From Orientia tsutsugamushi (lineage in GTDB: Bacteria > Pseudomonadota > Alphaproteobacteria > Rickettsiales > Rickettsiaceae), in the NCBI RefSeq assembly GCF_900327275.1, contig NZ_LS398548.1, forward strand, positions 1-64,000: 64,000 nucleotides of DNA. The letters are read 5' to 3'. The notes below the pieces were generated by a model that was given only the letters and a program-made list of their open reading frames with translations, was not told the DNA's origin and did not search any database. This document shows, one piece after another, positions 47,492 to 57,834 of this stretch. Position 1 is the first letter of the stretch, and every line of letters begins with the position of its first letter. The translations under genes were made by a program, and so were the position numbers.

Positions 47492-48625
47492 TTATTCACT
47501 ACCACTAGTCCAAAAATTTCTTACTTTACTTAAGAACCCTTCTTCTGATGCTTCATTAAGCTCTTTATCTAATTTAATCATTAGTTCTCTTTGAGATTTA
47601 GTTAAACTTTTTGGTACCTTGATATTAACGTGAACAATCATATTTCCACAGCGATCAGAATGCAAAATTTGCATTCCTTTACCACTAAGTTTTAATTTAT
47701 GATTATTTTGAGTACCAGCTGGTATCTTAAGTTTTAATTTGCTTCCTGTTATATCTGTAACCTCTACTTCGCCACCTAATGCAGCTGTAGTGCAATTAAT
47801 ATCAAGCTGGCAATGTAGATCATTACCGTCAACAGAAAAAGTATTATGAGGAATAAGTGTTATGCAAACATACAAATCACCAGTTTTACCTCCTCTACTT
47901 CCAGCTTCCCCTTCACCAGTAAGTTTAATTCTACTACCTTCTTTTACTCCTGCAGGTATCTTAACTTCAAGATTTCTTGTATTAATATATCTGCCTTCAC
48001 CATAACATTTTGTACAAGGGTTTTTAATGACGTGCCCAGCTCCACGACAGGTTTGACAAGTGTTTTCAAAAAAAAAGAAACCTTGTTGAGATCTAGTTAC
48101 TCCACTTCCTCGACATGTAGGACAACTTGATGTGCTATTGTTATCTAAACTACCTTTTCCAGTACAAGCTTCACATGTCAGCGCTGTTTTAAAACTTATA
48201 ATTTTAGTAACTCCATAAAATGCTTCTTCTAAAGTTAAAGAAATATCATATTTTAAATTAGCTCCAGCTTTTTTAGAAAAAGCAGTTTTTGATGAACGTC
48301 TTGCCCCCATGAAATCACCAAAAATATTTTCAAAAATATCATTTGGATCAATTCCTCCAGTAAATCCATGATGCTGCTGGTAATTTCCACCACCACTGTT
48401 TTTAAATGCTTGGTGACCTAATTGATCATATGTACTTCTTTTTTTCTCATCTTTTAGTGTATCATATGCTTCATTAATATTCTTAATCTTTTGTTCAGCA
48501 TTTTTGTCCCCAGGATTATGATCAGGATGATACTTGAGAACCAGCTTACGATAAGCCCTTTTTATCTCCTCCTGAGAAGCAGTTCTAGACACTCCTAGAA
48601 CTTGATAATAATCTAATTCAGACAT
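47492..48625 (-). CDS. dnaJ: Chaperone DnaJ
   Basis: DnaJ delivers unfolded substrates to DnaK and stimulates its ATPase. The 377-residue type I Hsp40 has the J domain with HPD (KYHPDHNPG), a Gly-rich linker and the four zinc-binding repeats [24 protein letters not shown] and CTKCYGEG. Two C-terminal substrate domains follow. It lies 85 bases downstream of dnaK, the usual heat-shock pair. Confidence 0.98.
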   Translation of the reverse strand: MSELDYYQVLGVSRTASQEEIKRAYRKLVLKYHPDHNPGDKNAEQKIKNINEAYDTLKDEKKRSTYDQLGHQAFKNSGGGNYQQHHGFTGGIDPNDIFENIFGDFMGARRSSKTAFSKKAGANLKYDISLTLEEAFYGVTKIISFKTALTCEACTGKGSLDNNSTSSCPTCRGSGVTRSQQGFFFFENTCQTCRGAGHVIKNPCTKCYGEGRYINTRNLEVKIPAGVKEGSRIKLTGEGEAGSRGGKTGDLYVCITLIPHNTFSVDGNDLHCQLDINCTTAALGGEVEVTDITGSKLKLKIPAGTQNNHKLKLSGKGMQILHSDRCGNMIVHVNIKVPKSLTKSQRELMIKLDKELNEASEEGFLSKVRNFWTSGSE

Positions 48626-48667
48626 ATAACATTTCTATATTGATGATACTTTATAATATATAAACAA

Positions 48668-48696
48668 TTTACTAATACTATAATAGTATTAGTAAA
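48668..48696. terminator. Perfect 13-bp hairpin between dnaK and dnaJ
   Basis: TTTACTAATACTA and its exact complement are separated by three bases. In transcripts of the minus strand this hairpin lies just after the dnaK stop and before dnaJ. It may attenuate dnaJ or protect the dnaK mRNA end. The stem is mostly A/T. Confidence 0.5.
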
Positions 48697-48710
48697 TCTA
48701 GAGTAATTTA

Positions 48711-50639
48711 TTACTTTTTATCAATATCTTCATATTCAGCTTCTACAACCTTATCATCTTTGTTGCTGCTATTATCAGCTGAGCTTCCATGTGTATTGTT
48801 GTTGCCTGTTGCAGCTTGTTCAGCTTGTTGCTTATATATTATTTCTCCAATCTTCATGCTAGCAGTAGTTAGTGCTTCAGTTTTAGATTTTATCTCATCT
48901 AAATTGTCAGCTTTAATAGCTTGCTGCAGTTCATTCATAATTGTAGTAATATTATTTCTATCACTTTCAGGAAGTTTGTCGCCATACTCTTTAAGACCTT
49001 TTTCAGTTGTGTAAATTATGCTCTCAGCTTTGTTTTTTAGCTCGATAGCTTCTTGACGTTTGCGATCTTCGCTTGCATATTTTTCAGCTTCTTGAACCAT
49101 TTTTTCTATATCATCCTTACTTAGTCCACCAGATGCCTGAATTGTTACTTTTTGCTCTTTATTTGTTGCTAAATCTTTAGCTGAAACATTCACAATTCCA
49201 TTAGCATCGATATCAAATGTTACTTCTATCTTAGGTTCTCCACGTCTAGCTGGAGGAATGCCTTCAAAATTAAATTGTCCTAGTAATTTGTTATCAGCTG
49301 CCATAGCTCTTTCACCTTGAAATACTCTTACTGTTACAGCTGATTGATTATCCTCGGCTGTCGAAAAAATTTGGCTTTTCTTGGTTGGAATAGTAGTATT
49401 ACGATCAATTAATTTAGTAAATACTCCACCCAAAGTTTCAATTCCTAAAGATAGTGGTGTAACATCCAGTAATAATATATCTTTAACATCGCCTTGTAAT
49501 ACTCCTGCTTGTATTGCAGCTCCAAGCGCTACTACTTCATCAGGGTTTACTCCTTTGTGAGGCTCACGACCAAAAAATTCTTTTACTGTTTCAATTACTT
49601 TTGGCATTCTAGTCATACCACCAACTAATATTACTTCATGAATATCTGAAGCTTTTAAATTAGCATCTTCTAAAGCTTTACGGCATGGCTCGATAGTTTT
49701 AGTTATCAAATCTCCTACTAATGATTCTAGCTTAGCTCTAGTTAGCTTAACATTAAGATGCTTTGGGCCGCTTGCATCTGCAGTAATATAAGGCAGATTT
49801 ACCTCCACTTGCTGAGTAGATGATAATTCTTTTTTAACTTTTTCTGCTTCATCCTTTAATCTTTGTAAAGCAAACGGATCATTCTTTAGATTAATGCCAT
49901 TGCTTTTTTTAAATTCATCTACGAGGTAATTTAGTAATCGCATATCAAAATCTTCACCACCAAGAAATGTATCACCATTAGTGGCTTTTACTTCAACTAC
50001 TCCATCTTCTAAGTTTAACACTGAAACATCAAAAGTTCCACCTCCTAGATCATATACTACAACATTTTTACTGCCACCAGCTTTATCAAATCCATAAGCT
50101 AGTGCAGCAGCTGTTGGTTCATTAACTATTCTTAGTACTTCTAATCCTGCAATTTGTCCAGCATCCTTAGTTGCCTGGCGCTGAGCATCATTAAAGTAAG
50201 CTGGTACAGTAATGACTGCTTTATTTACAGGCTTGCCTAGATAACGCTCTGCTGCAGCTTTCATTTTTTGTAGAATATGGGCTCCAATTTGGCTAGGAGA
50301 ATATTTGTTGCCATTAGCTTCAACCCAAGCATCACCATTATTTGCTCTAACAATATTGTACGGTACTAATTCTTGATCTTTTTTTACTGTTGGATCATCA
50401 AAAGTACGCCCAATTAATCTTTTAGTAGCAAAGAAAGTATTTTTAGGATTAGGTATAGCTTGCCTTTTTGCACTATCACCTACTAAAACTTCTCCATTTG
50501 CGGTAAATGCGACTATAGATGGTGTAACTCTAACTCCCTCTGCATTTTCTATTACTTTTGGTTTTTTTCCTTCCATAATTGACACACAGGAATTGGTTGT
50601 TCCTAAGTCAATTCCTATAGCTACTTCTTTTACTGACAT
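48711..50639 (-). CDS. dnaK: Chaperone DnaK (Hsp70)
   Basis: DnaK binds exposed hydrophobic segments of proteins under ATP control. The 642-residue protein is normal in length. It has the start [36 protein letters not shown], the ATP-binding [26 protein letters not shown], the interdomain [14 protein letters not shown] and a C-terminal acidic end [17 protein letters not shown] precedes the ATG. It is followed by dnaJ. Confidence 0.99.
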   Translation of the reverse strand: MSVKEVAIGIDLGTTNSCVSIMEGKKPKVIENAEGVRVTPSIVAFTANGEVLVGDSAKRQAIPNPKNTFFATKRLIGRTFDDPTVKKDQELVPYNIVRANNGDAWVEANGNKYSPSQIGAHILQKMKAAAERYLGKPVNKAVITVPAYFNDAQRQATKDAGQIAGLEVLRIVNEPTAAALAYGFDKAGGSKNVVVYDLGGGTFDVSVLNLEDGVVEVKATNGDTFLGGEDFDMRLLNYLVDEFKKSNGINLKNDPFALQRLKDEAEKVKKELSSTQQVEVNLPYITADASGPKHLNVKLTRAKLESLVGDLITKTIEPCRKALEDANLKASDIHEVILVGGMTRMPKVIETVKEFFGREPHKGVNPDEVVALGAAIQAGVLQGDVKDILLLDVTPLSLGIETLGGVFTKLIDRNTTIPTKKSQIFSTAEDNQSAVTVRVFQGERAMAADNKLLGQFNFEGIPPARRGEPKIEVTFDIDANGIVNVSAKDLATNKEQKVTIQASGGLSKDDIEKMVQEAEKYASEDRKRQEAIELKNKAESIIYTTEKGLKEYGDKLPESDRNNITTIMNELQQAIKADNLDEIKSKTEALTTASMKIGEIIYKQQAEQAATGNNNTHGSSADNSSNKDDKVVEAEYEDIDKK

Positions 50640-50697
50640 TTTTAATTAACTCCTATGATTAATTTAATAGTTATTCAAGTTATTCACACTTTCAATT

Positions 50698-50714
50698 AAC
50701 TCTTGAGAAGAGTT
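50698..50714. promoter_or_regulatory. Inverted repeat in the dnaK upstream region
   Basis: AACTCTT-GAG-AAGAGTT lies 59-75 bases upstream of the dnaK ATG. Its place fits a control site or a 5' leader hairpin for the heat-shock operon. The 9-base spacing of a CIRCE element is not met, since the loop is only 3 bases. Confidence 0.4.
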
Positions 50715-50794
50715 ATACACATTAAATGTTTTAAATTTTGTTATAGCACTAGAATTATTCTTAAAGGCTATACTTAACATTTAATAAGAGTATA

Positions 50795-50812
50795 AGAGAA
50801 ACTTATTTCTCT
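50795..50812. promoter_or_regulatory. Second inverted repeat between bolA and dnaK
   Basis: AGAGAAA-CTTA-TTTCTCT forms an 18-bp hairpin about 155 bases upstream of dnaK. It could end the bolA transcript or mark a regulatory site. Nothing else was seen in the 381-base gap. Confidence 0.35.
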
Positions 50813-51020
50813 TTAGAAATATGCTTTACACACATAAATTATTGTTTATAAACCTATTACATATTATGATATAATATGGCTCAGTTAATTTTACAAGGTA
50901 TGAAAACCCAAAATTTATTAAATTTTTATCTTTATAAAGTTTAATTATATGAATTTCATGCTTTTTTGTAGTATAGTCTAAAATTCTGCTATTGATATAT
51001 TCTAATATCTGTAATCTATC

Positions 51021-51308
51021 TCAACTTTCTGATTCAATAGTATATTCTGACGGTGTAAGGGCTTGTATTGATACAGCATGCAATCCATTTTGAAATTCTG
51101 TTTTCAGTAATGAATTAATTAATCTATGCCTTGTTACCTTAGTCATACCATTAAATTTGTTTGATATGATAAGTATATGTATATGTGAAACTTGCTTAGG
51201 CCCTAAATATTCAATATGACCTTTATGTAGCGGACTAACATCATTAATTTTCATTACTTCAGGACTAATAACAGATAATTTATCCTGTATTTCTTGTATA
51301 GAAGTCAT
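51021..51308 (-). CDS. bolA: BolA family protein
   Basis: The 95-residue protein matches the BolA family, with helix-strand layout and the signature VTRHRLINSLLKTEFQNGLHA (KFNGMTKVTRHRLI). BolA proteins pair with monothiol glutaredoxins in iron-sulfur handling and in some bacteria affect shape and stress response. The conserved His residues in SHIHIL and in VTRHR are present. It is divergent from fabI and lies upstream of dnaK on the same strand. Confidence 0.9.
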   Translation of the reverse strand: MTSIQEIQDKLSVISPEVMKINDVSPLHKGHIEYLGPKQVSHIHILIISNKFNGMTKVTRHRLINSLLKTEFQNGLHAVSIQALTPSEYTIESES

Positions 51309-51515
51309 TACTATATATGCTTATTATTTAAATAATATTAAGATTATTGCAAAAATATTCATCTTAACTAGAATTATTTATACTTAAAATTGTTCTTTAA
51401 AGACTTAATTACTTGACTTTAAATCCTATGTTTACTACCATTGAGATAGAATTAAAATGATAAAATACTGGAATTATCATTTAACATCAAGCAAATCTTA
51501 ATTAGAATATGACAA

Positions 51516-52313
51516 ATGCCAGGTAATAATATACAAAAAAATTTAGCCTTACTAACTGGCAAAAAGGGCGTTATACTTGGTGTAGCTAATTCAATGTCAA
51601 TTGCTTGGAAAATTGCTGAACTATGCCATACTAATGGGGCTGAAATTGCTATAACATATCAAGATGATAAATTAAAAACACGTATAGAGCCATTAGTTGA
51701 AGCAACAAAATGTAGTATGTTTCAGTGCAATGTCAAAAAAACAGCGTCTATTGACGAATTATTTGATAATCTAGCAAATAATTGTGGTAAATTAGATTTT
51801 TTAGTACACTCCATCGCTTATACAGATAAGGAAGCACTTAAAGGACAATACATAAATACTTCTCAAGAGAACTTTCTTAATACGCTTGATATTTCGTGTT
51901 ATTCTTTTACTTATTTAAGTAAAAAAGCAGCAAAGCTAATGAAGAATGGTGGAGACATACTGACTTTAACTTACTATGGCGCTCAAAAGGTTATACCTTC
52001 ATATAATGTTATGGGAGTTGCTAAAGCTGCATTAGAAGCTAGTGTAAGATATATAGCAGCTGATTTAGGGCCACAAAATATCAGAGTAAATGCAATTTCA
52101 TCTGGACCAATTAGAACTTTATCAGCAAGAGCAATTAGCAATTTTAGTTTAATGCTTAATATGCATCAGTCTTCTGCGCCACTAAAGCGAAATACTACTC
52201 AAAATGATGTTGCTAATGCCGCATTATATTTGCTAAGCGATCTAAGTAATGGTATTACTGGGCAAATACACTATGTTGATTGTGGTTATAGTATTATGGG
52301 AATAGATAAGTAA
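51516..52313 (+). CDS. fabI: Enoyl-ACP reductase FabI
   Basis: FabI catalyses the last step of each fatty-acid elongation cycle with NADH. The 265-residue SDR protein has GVILGVANSMSIAWKIA (NAD-binding), VHSIAYTDKEAL, and the catalytic pair in YYGAQKVIPSYNVMGVAKAALEAS, with Tyr and Lys spaced as in FabI. RVNAISSGPIRTLSA follows. It stands alone at the end of the core block. The accessory region begins directly downstream. Confidence 0.97.
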   Translation: MPGNNIQKNLALLTGKKGVILGVANSMSIAWKIAELCHTNGAEIAITYQDDKLKTRIEPLVEATKCSMFQCNVKKTASIDELFDNLANNCGKLDFLVHSIAYTDKEALKGQYINTSQENFLNTLDISCYSFTYLSKKAAKLMKNGGDILTLTYYGAQKVIPSYNVMGVAKAALEASVRYIAADLGPQNIRVNAISSGPIRTLSARAISNFSLMLNMHQSSAPLKRNTTQNDVANAALYLLSDLSNGITGQIHYVDCGYSIMGIDK

Positions 52314-52385
52314 CTAGCTTTCATGATAACTCAAGATAGCAGCTGTTCTTAGGCTAAACAGGCTACATTTACAATGTATTATAAT

Positions 52386-52425
52386 TAGTGTACTATTTAA
52401 TAGATAATTTTTTGCATTATATAGC
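52386..52425 (+). mobile_element. Short IS982 transposase scrap
   Basis: GTGTACTATTTAATAGATAA and the next bases match the transposase start region (YYLIDNFC). It is only 40 bases long. The rest of the 52314-52860 stretch contains an IS630 relic and the initiator upstream region. Confidence 0.55.
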
Positions 52426-52512
52426 TTAATTTGTGAATGAAGTTAGAGATTATAAAATGAAAGAGACAGCATCAAAAAAGTCGTTAAATAAGTAAGATAC
52501 TATTATCCAATA

Positions 52513-52641
52513 TTACTGTTTGTCGAGTGTCAAATCTTTAATTAATATAGCTTGTATATAAACCTCAAAAATACTTTTATTACAATTGTCATCAAATAAA
52601 AAAGTAGCAATAACTTTACCATTATAAAAGCTAGCTATCAT
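52513..52641 (-). pseudogene. IS630-family transposase fragment
   Basis: The minus strand reads MIASFYNGKVIATFLFDDNC and on to FEVYIQAILI, the core between the first and second catalytic residues of IS630-type transposases. A stop ends it after about 42 codons. No ends are adjacent. Confidence 0.7.
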
Positions 52642-52764
52642 AGTTACTCTTCATGTATGCGTGATAAGTTTTTTAACATTAACACTGCCTATAAGCAAAA
52701 TTGGTCTTCTAAGGCAGATAATATCAGTATGAAGATTTATATATGTTTGGCATAATAATTTTTT

Positions 52765-52786
52765 TCTACCTATTTTCTACCTTTTG
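52765..52786 (+). repeat. Diverged iteron-like repeats at the second initiator gene
   Basis: TCTACC occurs at 52765 and 52776, again an 11-bp period followed by TTTTGCATAAAAATTTGA. The flanks align with 28020-28177, but the repeat unit differs (TCTACC(T/C) in place of GTCAACC). Two units are seen in place of three. Confidence 0.6.
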
Positions 52787-52864
52787 CATAAAAATTTGAC
52801 TGTAATTTTGTAAAAAAATTATTTTCTAAAACACCTACTATAGCTGTATTTTTGGAGATGAAAA

Positions 52865-54453
52865 ATGCGACCTGTAGTATTCGATATTTTAACCAATGGT
52901 TGTAATTTTGTTAAAAATAATAGTAACAATAATGACACAATATTTTATAACTTTATTGGAAATATCATTCCACCAGAATGGAGAAAGCTAACTGGAGATA
53001 ATGGAAAAGCATTAAGTAAAACATCTAAACAGCTTTTATCCTTTATAGTATATAGACTATATATCTATTACAACAAAGATATAGATGAATTACAGGAAAG
53101 TTATCAGCTTTATGAAGATAAGCTGAATGTTGGTCAAAGAAGAGTTAGGCAATGCTTGGTTGAATTAAGAAATGCAGGTTTTATTAAAGTTGAAAATAGA
53201 ACAATAATTAAAGGCAATCTCAAGTTACGTAATGTTCTTTGTGTAAAACTTCTAAAAAATTTTCAGCGTTTCACTGAAAAAGAAAAAAAAGAAGAAAAAA
53301 TTGTCCTTCTGCAACAAAAAAATTTTCACATCAATTTGCAAGAATTTGCAGGTGAACCTGCAAAAAATTGCAGCTACATATATAGATATAATAATAATAA
53401 AAAAAATAATAATAGATCTAGATCTACTGAAGATAAGTTAATAGAGAATGATCAAAATAAAAATGAAGATCAACAGCAAAATTTGAAGTTTAAATATACG
53501 GAATCTGATGATTTTATAGAAATTGAGTTAGTAGGAAATGAAAAAGAAAATCAACAGCAACAACAGAATTTGAATTCCTATGAGCTTAGTGATTTTAGCA
53601 ATAAAAAGCTATCAAACAAGGATTATGAGCAAAATAGTGAGTTAGTAACTCCAGTTATTACTAAGGATTTAGAGGTTGAAAAGAATAAATGCTGTCCCAA
53701 AAGAAAAAGACTAGCAGATTATTATCCACTAACACCAGAAGATGCAATTATACTACAACGTATGTCTAGTAGAAGCTTCAACATATACTTCATAAATCAA
53801 TTACTGTTGAAGTTATCAAATAAATATCCAAACCGTCATTTTGTAAATAAGATAGCAGTGCTAAACTATATGGCAAAAGCCTTAGCAAATGAATTACTAA
53901 CTACTGATCAGGCTAATAGTGGAAATTTTTTTAATGATGTAGGAAGATTTAAAGAACAGTATCTAGCAAACATTGAATCTGGTACAGATCGTAGTATGAA
54001 GGCTCAGTTGAAGCGTAAAATAGCTGGAGTCTTTGAAGCAGATATGGCTTATCAAATTTTAACATCTTGTGATTTTGGTGCAGCTGTTAAAAACAAATAT
54101 TACATCAGGTTGCTTAAGAATATTACACTATCAGATCATATTAAATTCAAGATACTACAGGAGGTACGAGCTGTCCATGGCAACGATATTGAGCAGTTAC
54201 AAGTTATACCATTTGATGAATCAAAACAAGTTACCAATAGCACAACGGAGTATCAAAAAACAACAGTTTTACAGCAACAAATAAGTGATGAAGATTACCT
54301 TTCAGAACTTAGTAAAGAGCTAGGTTCTAACTCTATATTGTTCAAAGTACGAAAATACATACTTCAACATTATGAATATGAGCAAGTTATTGATAAAATA
54401 TGGTTTAGTAAATTAGAAGTTGTAAATGAAGATAATGTTAATAAAAAGATATT
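52865..54453 (+). pseudogene. Second replication-initiator gene, interrupted by a MITE
   Basis: The frame matches the initiator at 28178 from the start MRPVVFD through the winged-helix part and the helical middle domain. It has a longer Gln/Asn/Glu-rich linker. It reaches the DnaA-N-like part (LFKVRKYILQHYEYE and IWFSKLEVVNED) and is then broken by an insertion at 54454, which supplies a false stop at 54481. The remaining C-terminal codons lie beyond the insertion at 54594. The lost last helix would leave domain I incomplete. No dnaB follows here, unlike the first copy. Confidence 0.85.
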
Positions 54454-54593
54454 AGACCTCTTTCGAAACTGGTTAAAGTAGTTCAAAATTATAAATGCAA
54501 GAGATCAAATTAAATCTAAGACCTAATCTTTTACGTCTATTTCGATATTTGTCAGCAATAATTTCGAACTACCTTAAGTTTCGAAAGAGGTCT
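54454..54593. mobile_element. 140-bp MITE derived from the IS5-family element
   Basis: Ends AGACCTCTTTCGAAACT and AGTTTCGAAAGAGGTCT are perfect inverted repeats. The interior is the 3' end of the IS5 transposase in reverse orientation. The flanks read GAT-ATT before and ATT-CAT after, so a 3-bp target duplication (ATT) is visible when compared with the intact sibling GATATTCAT. This is a clear insertion event. Confidence 0.85.
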
Positions 54594-54725
54594 ATTCATT
54601 AAGGCTCTAACAAGCTTTGCAGATAGCTATATCACATCAAATTTTAATACCCATTCTAGAGCGTGCTTTTGAAGCTCATGGGTTTTCTGTATGAATTAGT
54701 TCAGTTTGTAGCAAGTTAGGTTAAT
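54594..54725 (+). pseudogene. Severed C-terminal end of the second initiator
   Basis: The frame continues FIKALTSFADSYITSNF, which matches the relic at 27840-27990. One extra base then shifts the frame before the end. The following 235 bases to the ankyrin gene show no other feature. Confidence 0.75.
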
Positions 54726-54960
54726 GATTAATAGTTGTAAAATACAAACTTCTACACAAAATAATTATTGCGCTTTATTTAGTTTTTTGTTATATTGCTG
54801 CAAGCATATGGTAATTTTTTAACAAATTGCAAAGGTTTTAAAAGGGAAAATTTATGCATAATTTTTAATTGATTTATATGTTATTGCTAAGTAAAGTTAT
54901 GCAAGATTTTATAAAATTTTTGCTTGCTAATTAAGTATAAAGTTAATTTAGAGCAAAACA

Positions 54961-55830
54961 ATGCCTAAATCTGAGCGCAGATTACATAATGATATTAAAA
55001 ATGCTATTAAAGGTAAAGGTATAGATAAAATACAGTATCTGATTAATAAAGATAGTGCTATTGTCAATGCCAAAGATAAATATGGCTGCTATCCTTTACA
55101 TGTTGCTGCTAAATACGGCAAGGAGGATATTGCTAATTATTTATTGGATAATGGCGCTGAAATTGATGCAAAAGATAGTAAGGGTCAAACTGCTTTACAT
55201 TATGCTATTAAGCATTTTAGGATTGATGCTGCAAAATTTTTGATATTACATAAAGCTGATATCAATGCGAAAGATTATGACGGTTATACTCCATTACACA
55301 TTGTTCAGAGTGATTGGTTTATCTGCCAAGATGCTATACATTTTCTGCTTGATAGTGGTGCTAATATCAACGAAAAAGATACACAAGGTAACACTATTTT
55401 ATATCATGCTATTAAAAATTACAACTTTGAGAATGTATATCACTATCACATAGCATCAGAAAAAGAGTATAAGTTGTCCTATCAATCTTATATAGCAGAT
55501 CTACTTGAACGTAATGCGGATGTCAATGATGAAAATAATGCAGGTGAGACTCCTTTACGTTTAGCTGTAAATAAAAACTATGCAGAAATTGTAGAAATTA
55601 TGCTTAAACACTGTTCTATGATAAAAGATGATCAAAATATGCCTCCTATTGATTCTACTAAAAGCAGAAATTTGATGACAGAATATCATGATGCTAATAC
55701 CAGCTATGCTGAAGACTGTGCTCTCATAGAAAAAGATAAAGTTGTTGATGATTATTCAACAATAGAATCCAGTTTATCTGGAAGAGCTCAGAGTAATATA
55801 AAAAGCGACGGTGGTTGCAATATTATTTAG
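54961..55830 (+). CDS. Ankyrin-repeat protein with a CaaX-like C terminus
   Basis: The 289-residue protein carries about six ankyrin units in residues 35-225. Examples are YGCYPLHVAAKYGKEDIANYL, GQTALHYAIKHFRIDAAKFL, DGYTPLHIVQ and AGETPLRLAVNKNYAEIVEI. A polar tail follows and ends GGCNII: Cys at position -4, an aliphatic Ile at -2 and Ile last. This fits the eukaryotic prenylation rule for geranylgeranyl transfer. There is no F-box. The promoter must lie in the preceding 235 bases. It is a candidate type IV effector. Confidence 0.88.
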   Translation: MPKSERRLHNDIKNAIKGKGIDKIQYLINKDSAIVNAKDKYGCYPLHVAAKYGKEDIANYLLDNGAEIDAKDSKGQTALHYAIKHFRIDAAKFLILHKADINAKDYDGYTPLHIVQSDWFICQDAIHFLLDSGANINEKDTQGNTILYHAIKNYNFENVYHYHIASEKEYKLSYQSYIADLLERNADVNDENNAGETPLRLAVNKNYAEIVEIMLKHCSMIKDDQNMPPIDSTKSRNLMTEYHDANTSYAEDCALIEKDKVVDDYSTIESSLSGRAQSNIKSDGGCNII

Positions 55831-55843
55831 CTAGAGTTTAAAA

Positions 55844-56090
55844 ACGTCAGTTTAGGATAAGAGAAAGTATGAAAGTGATAATACAAAAGGTCTACAAGAG
55901 ATATTATGTAATATCTTGAAACGCCAGTTTAGGATAAGGAAAAGTCTGAAAGCTATAATACAACAGGCCTACAAGAGATAATGGACAATTATGATTATGT
56001 GAGATATTAAATATAGTTTTAATTAATACCCATTTATTTATTGCTCACATATCTGCAAACATAATTTTAGAATAAGAAACAGTAGGAAAA
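55844..56090 (+). repeat. Tandem solo left ends of IS982
   Basis: ACGTCAGTTTAGGATAAG at 55844 and ACGCCAGTTTAGGATAAG at 55921 each start a 60-base stretch like the left 60 bases of the complete IS982 at 33458. A weaker third copy starts near 56060 (ATAATTTTAGAATAAG). No transposase is attached. Confidence 0.75.
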
Positions 56091-56101
56091 AATAATATAT
56101 A

Positions 56102-57153
56102 TTACGTACTTGTAATTACCAATTTTTCATGTAGCTTAAATTTGCTTAGACTCCAGTTGTATATTAACTTACTCATTGAGTCCTGCCACGTATTATCAAA
56201 CCTAACGCAGTTATTTTGCCTCAGTAAGGTTATACCGCTTAAAATATTACTCTCAGCAAACTCCATTGCTGCTTTTCTGCTCCAGTTTTTACTTTGTCTT
56301 CGAATATTTACTAAAACATGTGAACCAAAAATATTACTCAGCATCTCAAACATTCCACCTCTTTCTATTGAAGCTAGCTGTTTTTCATCTCCAGCAAGTA
56401 TCAGTTGACAATTATTGTTTCTAACTACTCTAAACAGCTCTGCATAAGCTTTAGTACCTACCATTCCAGCTTCATCTACTACTATTAAGCTGTCTTGCAT
56501 AAAAATTTTTTTTTTCGATTATATAAAAATCCTTTTACTGTATAGACCTCTGTATAACCTTTGCTCCTCAGCTCTGATACTGCCTTATGAGTAGGAGCAA
56601 GACCAATAACTTTTTGTCCACGATTTGTTGCGAGCTTATGCGCTTTTATTAAAACATAAGATTTTCCTGTACCAGATCTTCCTCTTAAGACTCTAACTCC
56701 ACTAGTGCTAAGCAAAATATGCCTTAGAGCTTGTTTCTGTTCTTCACTAACATTTGCTAGACCTTCGATATCACTTTTAAGATTGTAAATATCGTTGTAA
56801 TAAACCTGATTATTGATTTTATTAGCTATTCTGATTATTCTCGTCTCCTCATTTCGAACCTCAATTGTCGTAAAATATTTGCTACTTTCACCATCATCAT
56901 GATATAATTCTAGTATTCTATTTGAACTAAGCACTTTCTGAACTAACTGCTCTCTTGCTATTAGATCTGGTATATCTTTTACTGCTTTTTCAACATCCTG
57001 CTTAGTAAAGAAGTTATACCTTATTTTTGTCTGCTCATTTTTAACAATAGTTCTTGCATTATACGCTGCCTTACGACAACTATCACCTCCTTCACTTCTA
57101 CGTAAAAATTCAATCCTTGCAAACTGTATCGCCATCTCAATACCAATTCTCAC
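56102..57153 (-). pseudogene. traA: Deleted and frameshifted traA, copy 2
   Basis: Read right to left, the first 48 residues of the relaxase (MRIGIEMAIQFARIEF to RYNF) are fused straight to FTKQDVEKAVKDI. The catalytic histidine motif is therefore deleted. The helicase part follows, with Walker A GRSGTGKSYVL and GLAPTHKAV. A frameshift in a T-rich run near 56503-56514 breaks it, and the next frame encodes IVVDEAGMVGTKAYAELF and GDEKQLASIERGGMFE. The C-terminal helicase end is missing. Together with copy 1 it shows that neither relaxase is functional. Confidence 0.88.
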
Positions 57154-57834
57154 CTGAGTTTTAAGTTAGCATGGTTTTTTTGATTTTGCTAGCACAAACT
57201 TCTTTTTTTTTAACATTCAATCGGTTAATGAGTACTCATTTTTTAGCAGTAAACTTTCAAGTTTACGTATTGCGTAGTGCGACATGAGGTCGCTCAAACA
57301 GAGACTACAGATGTAGCAAGGTTGCATTTAAACCTTAGTTACCGCTATTGCAGTGCGAGATTGGCAACGGTCTTGTACTAAGCGCGATAGAAAGCCTAAC
57401 TAAAGTACTAATCTGGATGGGAAATAGGGGTAAGGTAAAGTTAAAATTGGTTAAACGAAAGTGAATCTTCGTATGGAAATATCGTAAATGTGAAAGCAGA
57501 TACTCAAGATAAAATCTGTTATAGGGATAAAGCTGAAAAGCTTAGCTGTAAGAAGGAATACGCAGCCTTTTTTTTTAAAAATGCCAGCTCCTCGGTATAA
57601 AGAAGATAGCCAACTTAACGTATCTCTGATGAGTGAAACATGGTAAGCCTATTATTAGGCAACTGATAGTAGGTAAGAGAGGTCTTAGAAAGCAAATGAC
57701 ACTAAGTCGAAAGACTACAGGAATCAATAACTGAGTGTATAGGCATTTATATGCTAATCAGAAATGATGCTAACTTAAGACTGGTGATTTACCCTAAATA
57801 GGTAAACAAGATTATGAATTAATTGGAAAAGTGA

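Noticed and set aside
48760-49014. An 84-residue hydrophobic + strand frame inside dnaK
   Set aside because: It is antisense to the conserved dnaK C-terminal region and its composition follows from the reverse complement of that gene.
50640-51020. CIRCE-type heat-shock operator before dnaK
   Set aside because: The inverted repeats found have loops of 3 and 4 bases and do not match the TTAGCACTC-N9-GAGTGCTAA pattern.
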